Assembly: GCF_000092245.1 (NCBI RefSeq)
Contig: NC_014166.1
Coordinates: 2,666,001-2,730,000, forward strand
Source: Arcobacter nitrofigilis DSM 7299
Lineage (GTDB): Bacteria; Campylobacterota; Campylobacteria; Campylobacterales; Arcobacteraceae
Direction of reading: 5' to 3'
Length of the DNA: 64,000 bases
Positions within the stretch are counted from its first letter, which is position 1; each line of letters begins with the position of its first letter. Shown here piece after piece: positions 27,440 to 34,353 of the stretch. The notes under the pieces were generated by a model. The model saw only the letters and a program-made list of their open reading frames with translations. It was not told the origin of the DNA and searched no databases. Made by a program: the position numbers and the translations under genes.

Positions 27440-29451
27440 GTATCTTAGATAGTTTTGTAAAAGAGTATAGTGATAAGTTCTTTGAAAAAGAAGAGGTTTT
27501 TGAAACTGGTTTAGTAGGTGATATAAAAAGAGTAAGTCTAAAACTTATGGATGAGAAATTTCATCCATCTTTTCAATTAAAATCTATTTTAGATAAACAA
27601 TTAAGACGAGCAAGATATCCTATGGAAGTTGCAATTACAGGACAATTTTCTTCAGGTAAATCTACATTTTTAAATGCCTTACTTTCAAAAAATATTTTAC
27701 CAACAGGAATTACACCTGTTACATCAAAAGTTAACTTTTTAAATTATGGCGAAGAATATAAATTAAAAATAACTTATTATTCAGGTGCACAAGAGTATGC
27801 CCCTATTGAAGCAATAGCTGACTTCACAGATCAAAGAAAAAGTGAAATGAGTGAGATCAAGTATCTTACACTGTATGCGCCTATGGATATATTAAAAGAT
27901 ATCTCTTTTGTAGATACTCCAGGACTTAATTCTCAAAGTCAAAGTGATACAGATACTACAAGAAAAGTACTAAGAGATGTGGGTGGCATTATTTGGTTAA
28001 CACTTATTGATAATGCAGGAAAAAAATCTGAAGCAGAAGTACTAGAAGAGTACATGGAACAATTTAAAAACAAATCCCTTTGTGTACTTAATCAAAAAGA
28101 TAAGTTTACCGAAGAGCAAATCGAAACTACAACAAAATATGTAAGTGAAAAGTTCTCTAAATATTTTGCCCAAGTTACTCCAATCTCAGCTAAAATGGCA
28201 CTTCAAGCAAGAGCCCATGATAAAGATGTTTTGATGAATGATGAATATGAAAAATTCATTAGTGAATTTAAAAATGATTTAAAAAATAACGAAGTAGAAT
28301 CTTTAAACTTTTTTGAAAATAAATTTTCAGAATACAAAAATAAAATATCTAAAATAAATCTTCAAGATTCAAAAGATAATATGAAACTTCAAGAAAAATC
28401 AAATATACAACAAGTAATTGATTTCATAGAAAATACAATAAGACCTCAAGCCTTAGAGTCAAAAGAGTTTGCTATAAAAAGAGACCTTATGGGAATTTGC
28501 GATATTCTAGTAAATGAATATAATAATATCTTGGGAGTATATGATAACTTAATAGAGATTTTAAAATCATCAGAAAATGATATTTTAAATGCTTTAGATA
28601 ATATTCATAAAAAATACTCTAAAGAGTTATTTGCTATCTATAACTCATTAGAAGTTATTATGGAAAAAATGGCACATGAAACATTTAAAAATATCAAAAC
28701 AGTAAAAGCAAATAGATATGAAAATAAAACAGGTTTTTTAAATAAAGAGAACTATGCAAAAATAGAATACAACACTTATTGGATAGATAGTGATAATGTA
28801 TATAAAAATCTATTTTATGATGATCAAACAATTGATAAGATGTTTAAAAAATCAATTAAAGATTTAAAACAAATAGAACTGAATGCTGATGAATCATTTA
28901 GAGATGTTTACAGAACAATAAAAAATAATGTTCATAGATGGCAAGAACCTTATGAGTTAATTAAAAAGAATAGAGATGTTGCCTCAGATGTAGAGTTTTC
29001 AACAACAAGACACTTTGCAGCAAAAGTTTATGAAAATGTACTAATTTCATACCATAGAGCAATATTAGAAAATATCTCAGCACTTAGAAAGAAATTTGCC
29101 TACTTTAATGGAGCCTTATCATATAGTTATATTCAAACAACACAAGCTACCATTGCTCACTTTGAACAACAAATAGCTGAATCGATAATTTTATATGAGA
29201 AAGAGCCTACTAAATTTGCAGTTTATCACCCAAGAGAAGATGAAATACTTACTAAATTAAAAGCAAATTTTGCCTTTGAAAAAATTGAGGATTTTTTAAC
29301 TTCAAAAAGAAACTACTTATTTAAAATTATTAAATACTCAAAAGAACAATACTTAGAGATAAATGAAGAGAGAATAAACTTTGTTGAGTCAAGAAAAGGT
29401 GAATATATCGATAAAATAGAGGATTTAAAAAAGATAAAAGATGAGATTTAA
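27436..29451 (+). CDS. Dynamin-like GTPase, second partner of a tandem pair
   Basis: This 671-aa dynamin-family protein has its G domain near the N-terminus. P-loop GQFSSGKST contains K75, ITPVTSK is the switch-I region, FVDTPGLNSQ is G3 (about residue 160) and LNQKDKF is G4 (about 218). A helical region follows, with ALSYSYIQTTQATIAHFEQQ near residue 560, possibly part of the membrane-contacting tip. The start lies inside the preceding GTPase gene, pointing to translational coupling and a joint complex. No terminator is seen before the tRNA promoter 50 bp downstream. Confidence 0.88.
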   Translation: MSILDSFVKEYSDKFFEKEEVFETGLVGDIKRVSLKLMDEKFHPSFQLKSILDKQLRRARYPMEVAITGQFSSGKSTFLNALLSKNILPTGITPVTSKVNFLNYGEEYKLKITYYSGAQEYAPIEAIADFTDQRKSEMSEIKYLTLYAPMDILKDISFVDTPGLNSQSQSDTDTTRKVLRDVGGIIWLTLIDNAGKKSEAEVLEEYMEQFKNKSLCVLNQKDKFTEEQIETTTKYVSEKFSKYFAQVTPISAKMALQARAHDKDVLMNDEYEKFISEFKNDLKNNEVESLNFFENKFSEYKNKISKINLQDSKDNMKLQEKSNIQQVIDFIENTIRPQALESKEFAIKRDLMGICDILVNEYNNILGVYDNLIEILKSSENDILNALDNIHKKYSKELFAIYNSLEVIMEKMAHETFKNIKTVKANRYENKTGFLNKENYAKIEYNTYWIDSDNVYKNLFYDDQTIDKMFKKSIKDLKQIELNADESFRDVYRTIKNNVHRWQEPYELIKKNRDVASDVEFSTTRHFAAKVYENVLISYHRAILENISALRKKFAYFNGALSYSYIQTTQATIAHFEQQIAESIILYEKEPTKFAVYHPREDEILTKLKANFAFEKIEDFLTSKRNYLFKIIKYSKEQYLEINEERINFVESRKGEYIDKIEDLKKIKDEI

Positions 29452-29501
29452 TAAATTTTATCTTAAATTTTCAAATTTAGATAGATTTAAGCGAAATACT
29501 A

Positions 29502-29530
29502 TTGACAATATTGCATTTTTTTAATATTAT
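29502..29530 (+). promoter_or_regulatory. Sigma-70 promoter of the tRNA cluster
   Basis: A full consensus -35 box TTGACA (29502-29507) is separated by exactly 17 bases from TATTAT (29525-29530). Transcription would start about 10 bases before tRNA-Gln. It is the clearest two-box promoter seen in the window, as expected for stable RNA. Confidence 0.85.
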
Positions 29531-29546
29531 TTCAGTCCATTTTGAT

Positions 29547-29621
29547 TGGGGTATCGCCAAGTGGTAAGGCCTCGGCTTTTGGTGCCGATATTCGCAGGTT
29601 CGAATCCTGCTACCCCATCCA
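29547..29621 (+). tRNA. tRNA-Gln (anticodon TTG)
   Basis: Cloverleaf with acceptor TGGGGTA/TACCCCA, T-loop GTTCGAATC and anticodon loop TTTTGGT giving TTG. CCA is encoded. The discriminator base reads as T, which is unusual. Confidence 0.93.
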
Positions 29622-29637
29622 AATTGTTTTTTTATGT

Positions 29638-29724
29638 GCGAGTGTGGCGGAATAGGTAGACGCGTGGGACTTAAAATCCCATTCCGGTTTCGGAGTATCG
29701 GTTCGATTCCGATCATTCGCACCA
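29638..29724 (+). tRNA. tRNA-Leu (anticodon TAA)
   Basis: Class II tRNA of 87 nt with a long variable arm (CCGGTTTCGG region). Acceptor GCGAGTG/CATTCGC, anticodon loop with TAA, T-loop GTTCGATTC, encoded CCA. Confidence 0.95.
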
Positions 29725-29731
29725 TAAAAGA

Positions 29732-29808
29732 GCGGGAGTAGCTCAGTTGGCTAGAGCTTCTGCCTTCCAAGCAGATTGTCGCGAGTTCGAGTCTCGTCTC
29801 CCGCTCCA
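29732..29808 (+). tRNA. tRNA-Gly (anticodon TCC)
   Basis: Acceptor GCGGGAG/CTCCCGC, anticodon loop CTTCCAA giving TCC, T-loop GTTCGAGTC, encoded CCA, 77 nt. Confidence 0.95.
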
Positions 29809-29822
29809 CTTTTTCATGTAAT

Positions 29823-29898
29823 GACCCGTTAGCTCAGTTGGTAGAGCATCTCACTTTTAATGAGGGGGCCAATGGTTCGAATCCATTACGGGTCACCA
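29823..29898 (+). tRNA. tRNA-Lys (anticodon TTT)
   Basis: Acceptor GACCCGT/ACGGGTC, anticodon loop CTTTTAA giving TTT, T-loop GTTCGAATC, encoded CCA, 76 nt. Confidence 0.95.
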
Positions 29899-29914
29899 TT
29901 ACAATTATTTATAC

Positions 29915-29991
<77 letters not shown>

Positions 29992-30005
29992 ATATTAGCC
30001 ATAGT

Positions 30006-30082
30006 GTCAAGGTAGCTCAGCTGGCTAGAGCGCTGGTCTCATAAGCCGGAGGTCGGGAGTTCAAGTCTCCCTCTTGACACCA
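30006..30082 (+). tRNA. tRNA with CAT anticodon (elongator Met, or Ile2)
   Basis: Acceptor GTCAAGG/TCTTGAC, anticodon loop CTCATAA, T-loop GTTCAAGTC, encoded CCA, 77 nt. It lacks initiator features. Elongator Met is preferred, but a lysidine-modified Ile tRNA cannot be excluded from sequence alone. Confidence 0.88.
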
Positions 30083-30094
30083 TTTCTAACACAC

Positions 30095-30171
30095 GCTGGT
30101 GTAGCTCAGTTGGCTAGAGCAGCTGATTTGTAATCAGCAGGTCGGGGGTTCAACTCCCTTCACCAGCTCCA
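30095..30171 (+). tRNA. tRNA-Thr (anticodon TGT)
   Basis: Acceptor GCTGGTG/CACCAGC, anticodon loop TTTGTAA giving TGT, T-loop GTTCAACTC, encoded CCA, 77 nt. Confidence 0.95.
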
Positions 30172-30201
30172 TTTTATAAATTACACACTAATAACAAACA
30201 T

Positions 30202-30290
30202 AGAGAGTTGCCAGAGTTGGTCGAATGGACCGGTTTTGAAAACCGGCGAGGTTCACGCCTCCGAGGGTTCGAATCCCTTGCTCTCTGCCA
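30202..30290 (+). tRNA. tRNA-Ser (anticodon TGA)
   Basis: Class II tRNA of 89 nt with a long variable arm. Acceptor AGAGAGT/GCTCTCT, anticodon loop TTTGAAA giving TGA, T-loop GTTCGAATC, encoded CCA. Last tRNA of the cluster. Confidence 0.95.
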
Positions 30291-30349
30291 CTATTTAATT
30301 ACTTTTTAAAACTTATCTTCTTTTAAACAAAAAATAATAATACTTGGAA

Positions 30350-30355
30350 TATACT
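30350..30355 (+). promoter_or_regulatory. Possible -10 box of the PsiE-like/S24 gene pair
   Basis: TATACT lies about 26 bases before the ATG at 30381. It is the only good -10 match in the gap after tRNA-Ser. Confidence 0.4.
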
Positions 30356-30380
30356 TCGCAAAAATAGTAGGACTTCACAA

Positions 30381-30893
30381 ATGAGCGAAGAAATAGAAAA
30401 CATTGTCACTAAAAAAGATAAAAATTTATTTGAAAGATTTTTCTCAAATATTACAAATTTTGACCGTTTTTTAGATCAAAAAATTGACTTTGTATTATTA
30501 AAAATAATCAATATCCTTAGATATGCTTTTATTATAGTTATGATTATGTATCTTGCCGTTTGTCTAATGAGCCTATCTCATAAAGTTATTGCTATGACTA
30601 TCAATCAGGGTGTATTAGACTTTGACTCAATAAAAAATATTTTAACAGATGGTTTATTTATATTGATTATTTTAGCAATCGTAAAATCTTTTTTTATCAA
30701 ACATAGTTTTGATTATTCTATTACATTTTTAGAAATAGCCTTTGTTGTTTTAGTTCGAAAATTGATATTACTTCAAACTGAACCATCAGAAACATTTCTT
30801 TTACTTGTTTTAGGATTAACATCTGCTTTATTTTTTATTCTTATAATATATGTACATCAATACATAAAAAAAGATAAGGTGGAAAATAAATGA
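30381..30893 (+). CDS. Small four-helix membrane protein, PsiE-like
   Basis: The 170-aa protein has a charged N-terminus of about 45 residues, then four hydrophobic segments (about 45-70, 88-108, 115-130 and 140-160) and a lysine-rich tail. The pattern, including the ITFLEIAFVVLVRKLILL segment, resembles the phosphate-starvation-inducible PsiE family of unknown function. This rests on pattern only. It overlaps the S24-like gene by 4 bp, so the two are co-translated. Phosphate control cannot be seen here. Confidence 0.6.
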   Translation: MSEEIENIVTKKDKNLFERFFSNITNFDRFLDQKIDFVLLKIINILRYAFIIVMIMYLAVCLMSLSHKVIAMTINQGVLDFDSIKNILTDGLFILIILAIVKSFFIKHSFDYSITFLEIAFVVLVRKLILLQTEPSETFLLLVLGLTSALFFILIIYVHQYIKKDKVENK

Positions 30894-31249
30894 TTAATTT
30901 AGAATATACAGATATTTTTGATGATAATAAAATAAAAAAAATACAATTTTCTAAGAACCTTTTAAAAACTCCATTCAAGGAGAAGTCACTCTTTGCCATT
31001 TTAGTTGATGGTAAGTCAATGGAGCCTGTTATAAATCACAAAGCAGTAATAATTGCAGACTTATCAAATAAAAAATTAGAAGATGAGAATGTCTATTTAG
31101 TCTATTATGAAAATAAGATGTGGGTTAAAAAATATGACTTAGAGAATAAAACATTTATATCTATCAATCCTAATTTTTCCCATTTGGTTTATAAAGAAGA
31201 AGAGATTCATTTAGTAGCTAAAGTAATACTTACTTTTACAAATCTCTAA
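30890..31249 (+). CDS. S24-type (LexA C-terminal-like) peptidase without DNA-binding domain
   Basis: The 119-aa protein consists almost only of a LexA/UmuD-type S24 fold. The catalytic dyad is visible as S43 in VDGKSMEPV and K80 in MWVKKYD. The spacing of 37 residues equals that of LexA. No helix-turn-helix precedes the domain, unlike LexA or phage repressors, so it is not a repressor by itself. It overlaps the PsiE-like membrane protein gene upstream. Its target, which could be its partner or a self-cleavage site, is unknown. Confidence 0.75.
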   Translation: MINLEYTDIFDDNKIKKIQFSKNLLKTPFKEKSLFAILVDGKSMEPVINHKAVIIADLSNKKLEDENVYLVYYENKMWVKKYDLENKTFISINPNFSHLVYKEEEIHLVAKVILTFTNL

Positions 31250-31259
31250 ACTTCTTTTT

Positions 31260-31649
31260 TTATATTCTAATATTTCTTTGTAAATAACCAATCATATCTT
31301 TATTTACAAAATCCATACTACTTTCCATTCTTCTTGTACTTTTAAGCTTTATAAGAGTGTTTGTGTATGTTTCTATCTTATTGGTTAATTTTCTATCATC
31401 TAGTAATAAAATTATTTTAGCAGAGGTTTTTTTTATATCTCTTAGCCTTTCATCAATATCCCCATCCCCCATTGATAAAATATCTTCTGTTAATTTTGAA
31501 AACAGCTCTAATTTAGTATTTCTAAGCCATTTATTTTGTTCTATTTTATTATTTATTTTTGTAGAAACAAAGGTATCAACCAATTTTGTGGCAACTGCTC
31601 CAACTAATGCACTTTTGGCTACTGAAGAAATCAAAGTAAAATTTAGCAT
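31260..31649 (-). CDS. Hypothetical protein with N-terminal membrane anchor
   Basis: I do not recognise this 129-aa protein. A weakly hydrophobic stretch (SSVAKSALVGAVATKLVDTF, residues 8-27) is followed by a charged, mostly helical region with no cysteine or metal motif. The start has a good AAGGA site. It converges on the S24-like gene with 10 bp between stops. Its promoter lies in the gap that also holds Fur-box-like sequences, so iron control is possible but unproven. Confidence 0.6.
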   Translation of the reverse strand: MLNFTLISSVAKSALVGAVATKLVDTFVSTKINNKIEQNKWLRNTKLELFSKLTEDILSMGDGDIDERLRDIKKTSAKIILLLDDRKLTNKIETYTNTLIKLKSTRRMESSMDFVNKDMIGYLQRNIRI

Positions 31650-31704
31650 AATATATCCTTTTTTATTTCCCGATTATATGAACAATAAACTTAAATCTAA
31701 ATTA

Positions 31705-31725
31705 TAATGATAATAAGTATCATTA
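31705..31725. promoter_or_regulatory. Fur-box-like palindrome upstream of the metal locus
   Basis: Centre AATGATAATAAGTATCATT: 8-bp perfect inverted arms (including one flanking base each side) with a 5-base spacer. It fits the 19-bp Fur box pattern and lies between the divergent hypothetical gene and the small ORF at 31783. Confidence 0.65.
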
Positions 31726-31749
31726 ATATTACTTTAAGGTCACAATAAG

Positions 31750-31762
31750 TATCATATTGATA
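31750..31762. promoter_or_regulatory. Second Fur-box-like half-site pair
   Basis: TATCATATTGATA has 5-bp inverted arms and lies 20 bases before the small ORF at 31783. Together with 31705-31725 it suggests tandem operators. Confidence 0.45.
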
Positions 31763-31782
31763 ACAATAATCAAGGTTAGAAA

Positions 31783-31914
31783 ATGAAAAATATTAAAAAG
31801 TTTTCTTTATATGAAAAAAATTTAAAGATTCATAGTAATCTATGGAAAGTCTATTATTCTGCAATATTTATTGCCATTTCCTTTGTCATAATAAAAGATT
31901 TAATTAATGCCTGA
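31783..31914 (+). CDS. 43-aa single-helix membrane protein upstream of the Fur-family gene
   Basis: ATG at 31783 opens a 43-codon frame: a lysine-rich N-terminus followed by one hydrophobic helix (VYYSAIFIAISFVIIKDL). The stop overlaps the next gene's start by 8 bp, which favours a real, coupled gene. The ribosome-binding site is weak (AAGG about 9 bases upstream). Function unknown. Confidence 0.45.
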   Translation: MKNIKKFSLYEKNLKIHSNLWKVYYSAIFIAISFVIIKDLINA

Positions 31915-32356
31915 AAAAAACGAACTTCAATTTAATAACTTATTAAAAAAATACAGACAACACTTTAAAAACCTAAGATTAAAAAATACTATACAAAAAG
32001 ATTATCTACTAAAGACTTTATACTATTCAGAATCTCACTTAAGCGCAGAAAAACTAACTAAAGAATTAAAAGCTCAATACAAAATAAATATATCTATTAC
32101 AACAGTGTATAAGATTTTAAAGTTATTTGAAGAACTTAAAATAGTAAAATGTTTAAAAGTCCTTGAAAATGCAAAATTCTATGAATTAAACTTTTCTAAC
32201 CATAACCATCTTATTTGTAACTCTTGCCATACGATTATTGAATTTAAAGATCAAGTTATAGAAAAAAAACAACTATCAATAGCAAAAAGCAATAATTATA
32301 TTCTTAAAGATAATGTAATGACTATATATGGGTTATGCCCCAAATGCCAAAAATAA
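31907..32356 (+). CDS. Fur-family metal-responsive repressor
   Basis: This 149-aa protein has the Fur family layout: an N-terminal winged helix (about residues 25-90, with SAEKL and ISITTVYKILKLFEEL as recognition region), then a dimerisation domain. The regulatory metal ligands HNHLIC and two CxxC pairs (C104/C107 and C144/C147) form the structural zinc site. The length and N-terminal extension fit Fur or PerR; sequence alone does not separate them. It lies at the head of a metal-related cluster between Fur-box-like palindromes, so local and self-regulation is likely. Confidence 0.85.
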   Translation: MPEKNELQFNNLLKKYRQHFKNLRLKNTIQKDYLLKTLYYSESHLSAEKLTKELKAQYKINISITTVYKILKLFEELKIVKCLKVLENAKFYELNFSNHNHLICNSCHTIIEFKDQVIEKKQLSIAKSNNYILKDNVMTIYGLCPKCQK

Positions 32357-32371
32357 AGCAAAATCTTTTTT

Positions 32372-32384
32372 GATAATGATTATA
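32372..32384. promoter_or_regulatory. Fur-box-like site before the HMA_2 gene
   Basis: GATAATGATTATA, with palindromic core ATAAT-G-ATTAT at 32373-32383, resembles the GATAATGAT repeat of Fur boxes. It is in the 86-bp gap between the Fur-family gene and the HMA_2 gene. Confidence 0.55.
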
Positions 32385-32442
32385 AATTTACAATAAGATA
32401 TTATTAAGATTATACATATAATATTCTACAAAAGGACTAAAG

Positions 32443-32757
32443 TTGATTACTACAGAAGAGATTATAAATATTGCAAAATTTTTTACAATAATTGCACATA
32501 CTCCAGGAAGATTAAGAGTAAGAGTTAATCCTAAAATAAAAGATTCTGCTGGGAATATTTCCATTGAAGATATAGAAAAACTACCAGAAAAGATATCTGG
32601 AATAGAACATATTAAAATAAATAAAATTATTGCCTCAGTTACAATTAAATATGACCCAAAAATATTCAAACCTAAAACTTGGGAAGATTTAATAAATCAA
32701 AAAAACATAGATGAAATAACTATTTTAATAAACAATTTAGCAAAGGAGGTTATTTAA
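32443..32757 (+). CDS. HMA_2-type small protein (ferrosome FezC-like candidate)
   Basis: This 104-aa protein has a ferredoxin-like heavy-metal-associated fold of the HMA_2 type. It contains IIAHTPGRLRVRV, then a helix, then HIKINKIIASVTIKYDP. It has no CxxC, so classical soft-metal binding is unlikely. The P1B ATPase at 34346 has a related N-terminal domain (VHQTSSRLRYKYF). The start is TTG with AAAGGA seven bases upstream; no ATG is available nearby. It abuts the next gene. Ferrosome (fez) loci are reported to pair HMA-domain proteins with a P1B-6 ATPase, so a role in that context is inferred. Confidence 0.7.
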   Translation: MITTEEIINIAKFFTIIAHTPGRLRVRVNPKIKDSAGNISIEDIEKLPEKISGIEHIKINKIIASVTIKYDPKIFKPKTWEDLINQKNIDEITILINNLAKEVI

Positions 32758-33435
32758 TTGGAAACAAATATAGATGAGCAACTTTTAACAAGTGCCAGAG
32801 TTGATATAAATAGTCAAATACCTATCACAACTCAAATACTTAGAATTGCTGTATATGATGAATACAAAGCTTATGAAACCTATACAAAGATAATCGAAAA
32901 GTTTGGTTTAGTACAGCCATTTGTAAATATCAAAGAAGCAGAAGCAATTCATTATGGTGCTTTGATTAAGCTAATGGAAAAGTACGCAGTTGAAGTGCCT
33001 GTTAATGATTGGTATGAAAAGATTGAAATTCCAAATACAATTATTGAGTGTTGTGAGATGGGTGTTGCAGCTGAAATTAATAATATAGCAATGTATAATA
33101 ATCTATTAAGTCATGTAACTCAAGATGATATAAAAAATGTACTTTATCAATTACAAGCGGCATCTTTTAATAACCATTTACCAGCTTTTAGAAATGCTGT
33201 ACTTATGCATTATACAAGCAATACAAATGCAAATGTAAATCAAGAAAATATGATGGAAAAACTTGGGGAATATCAAGTATTACTAGATGAGATTATGTCA
33301 GGAAATATTGATGAAAATTCAATTACAAAAATATTTTCAAAACTTAATTTATCTATGACAAGTGGGGCTGTTTTTGGTGGTGCAATCATTGCACTTATGA
33401 ATAATTATATTTCTAAAAATCAAAATGAGGAGTAG
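32758..33435 (+). CDS. Ferritin-like domain protein
   Basis: The 225-aa protein has four predicted helices of a ferritin-like bundle. Candidate iron ligands are E35 and E40 (YDEYKAYETY), E62 and H65 (EAEAIHY), E106 (VAAEINNIAMY) and H140 (SFNNH). The second site lacks the usual Glu of an ExxH motif. A C-terminal segment (GAVFGGAIIALMNNYI) is hydrophobic and could anchor it in a membrane. It starts with TTG directly after the previous stop, behind AAGGAGG. Function in iron oxidation or storage is inferred from fold and neighbours. It resembles DUF2202-like proteins. Confidence 0.65.
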   Translation: METNIDEQLLTSARVDINSQIPITTQILRIAVYDEYKAYETYTKIIEKFGLVQPFVNIKEAEAIHYGALIKLMEKYAVEVPVNDWYEKIEIPNTIIECCEMGVAAEINNIAMYNNLLSHVTQDDIKNVLYQLQAASFNNHLPAFRNAVLMHYTSNTNANVNQENMMEKLGEYQVLLDEIMSGNIDENSITKIFSKLNLSMTSGAVFGGAIIALMNNYISKNQNEE

Positions 33436-33438
33436 AAA

Positions 33439-33660
33439 ATGCCATTACCATTCTTAATCGGTGTAGCCGTAGGAGCAGGTGCTGTACTTGCATATAACAA
33501 ATCAGATAAAGTGAAAACAAAAACAGATGAAATAGTTGGTAAATCAAAAGAATTTGCAAATGAAACATTAACCAAAACTAAAAAAAATGTTAGTGAATTA
33601 AAAGATAATTTATGTTCAAAAAAAGAGACTAAAGAAAAAATAGAAAAGGAAGAAAAATGA
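33439..33660 (+). CDS. Small membrane protein, YtxH-like
   Basis: The 73-aa protein has one N-terminal glycine/alanine-rich helix (LIGVAVGAGAVLAYN) and a long, lysine-rich amphipathic helix. This YtxH-like layout is seen in small envelope proteins. It starts 3 bp after the ferritin-like gene and overlaps the next gene by 4 bp. Several proteins of this cluster share the pattern, which suggests membrane scaffolding. Function unknown. Confidence 0.65.
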   Translation: MPLPFLIGVAVGAGAVLAYNKSDKVKTKTDEIVGKSKEFANETLTKTKKNVSELKDNLCSKKETKEKIEKEEK

Positions 33661-34019
33661 AAGAGATCGTTATAAATACAGGAACTCCAAGAAATGTTCT
33701 AGGACATGTAATTAGTGGAGCTATTGCATCTGCTGTTGTTAGTGGAGCTATAAATTATAAAAAAGTAAAAGCAAATGAAGTAGAAAAAAAAGCTGCAATA
33801 AAAGATACTATTAAAAAGACTTCACAAGGAGCAATTGCAACTGGTGCTGCTATTGCTACTGCTAATTATTTAGGTGAAAAAGGTGGCTTATTAAAAGCTG
33901 TTACTGCACTTTCTGTTGGAGCAATGGGAATTTATGCCATAGAAGTTATTGAAGAACAGCTTGATAAAAAATATCTAACAAATGAAAACTGTCTTTTGGA
34001 AGAGGAAATAAATGAATAA
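33657..34019 (+). CDS. Small two-helix membrane protein resembling MamC
   Basis: The 120-aa protein has two glycine/alanine-rich hydrophobic segments (about 15-35 and 85-103). The connecting part is EVEKKAAIKDTIKKTSQGAIATGAAIATAN, and an acidic tail follows. The order of elements recalls magnetosome protein MamC/Mms13: helix, EAxxDTxKEAxGAGxATA-like link, second helix, then YAxxxxxxxIEKEL-like end (here YAIEVIEEQL). The similarity is by eye. MamC contacts magnetite in magnetotactic bacteria, so an iron-mineral-related role is conceivable. It overlaps both neighbours. Confidence 0.55.
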   Translation: MKEIVINTGTPRNVLGHVISGAIASAVVSGAINYKKVKANEVEKKAAIKDTIKKTSQGAIATGAAIATANYLGEKGGLLKAVTALSVGAMGIYAIEVIEEQLDKKYLTNENCLLEEEINE

Positions 34020-34353
34020 TAAATACGATATAAACATAGAAAATAGTAGACCAAGTGATATAAAAACTACTGCTAATATAAACCAAAACCCATATATAAA
34101 TCAAAATGCAAATTTTATAAATAATCCACAACAACAAAATATTGAACAAGCACAAAGCGGATTTAATACAGGAGATTTTGTAAAAGGTGCGTTAATAGGT
34201 GCAGCAGTTACATATTTACTTACAAATAAAAATGCCCAAGAAAAAGCTATGCAAGTCTTTGGAAAAGGAAGTGAACTTTTTCAAGCAGGAATTGAAGAGT
34301 TAAAAGAGAAGTATGAAGATATGAAAGCCCAAATGCAAGCAAATAATGAATAA
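34012..34353 (+). CDS. Small membrane protein with Asn/Gln-rich N-terminus
   Basis: In this 113-aa protein the first 50 residues are rich in N and Q and look disordered. One helix (FVKGALIGAAVTYLLTN) is followed by an amphipathic stretch (ELFQAGIEELKEKYEDMKAQ). It overlaps its neighbours on both sides by 8 bp, so it is translated within the operon. The GAxxGAA helix matches those of the other small proteins here. Function unknown. Confidence 0.6.
   Translation: MNNKYDINIENSRPSDIKTTANINQNPYINQNANFINNPQQQNIEQAQSGFNTGDFVKGALIGAAVTYLLTNKNAQEKAMQVFGKGSELFQAGIEELKEKYEDMKAQMQANNE

Noticed and set aside
29477-29809. 110-aa minus-strand ORF over the first tRNA genes
   Set aside because: It is antisense to tRNA-Gln, tRNA-Leu and tRNA-Gly. 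Such frames arise from tRNA sequence and are a well-known annotation artefact.
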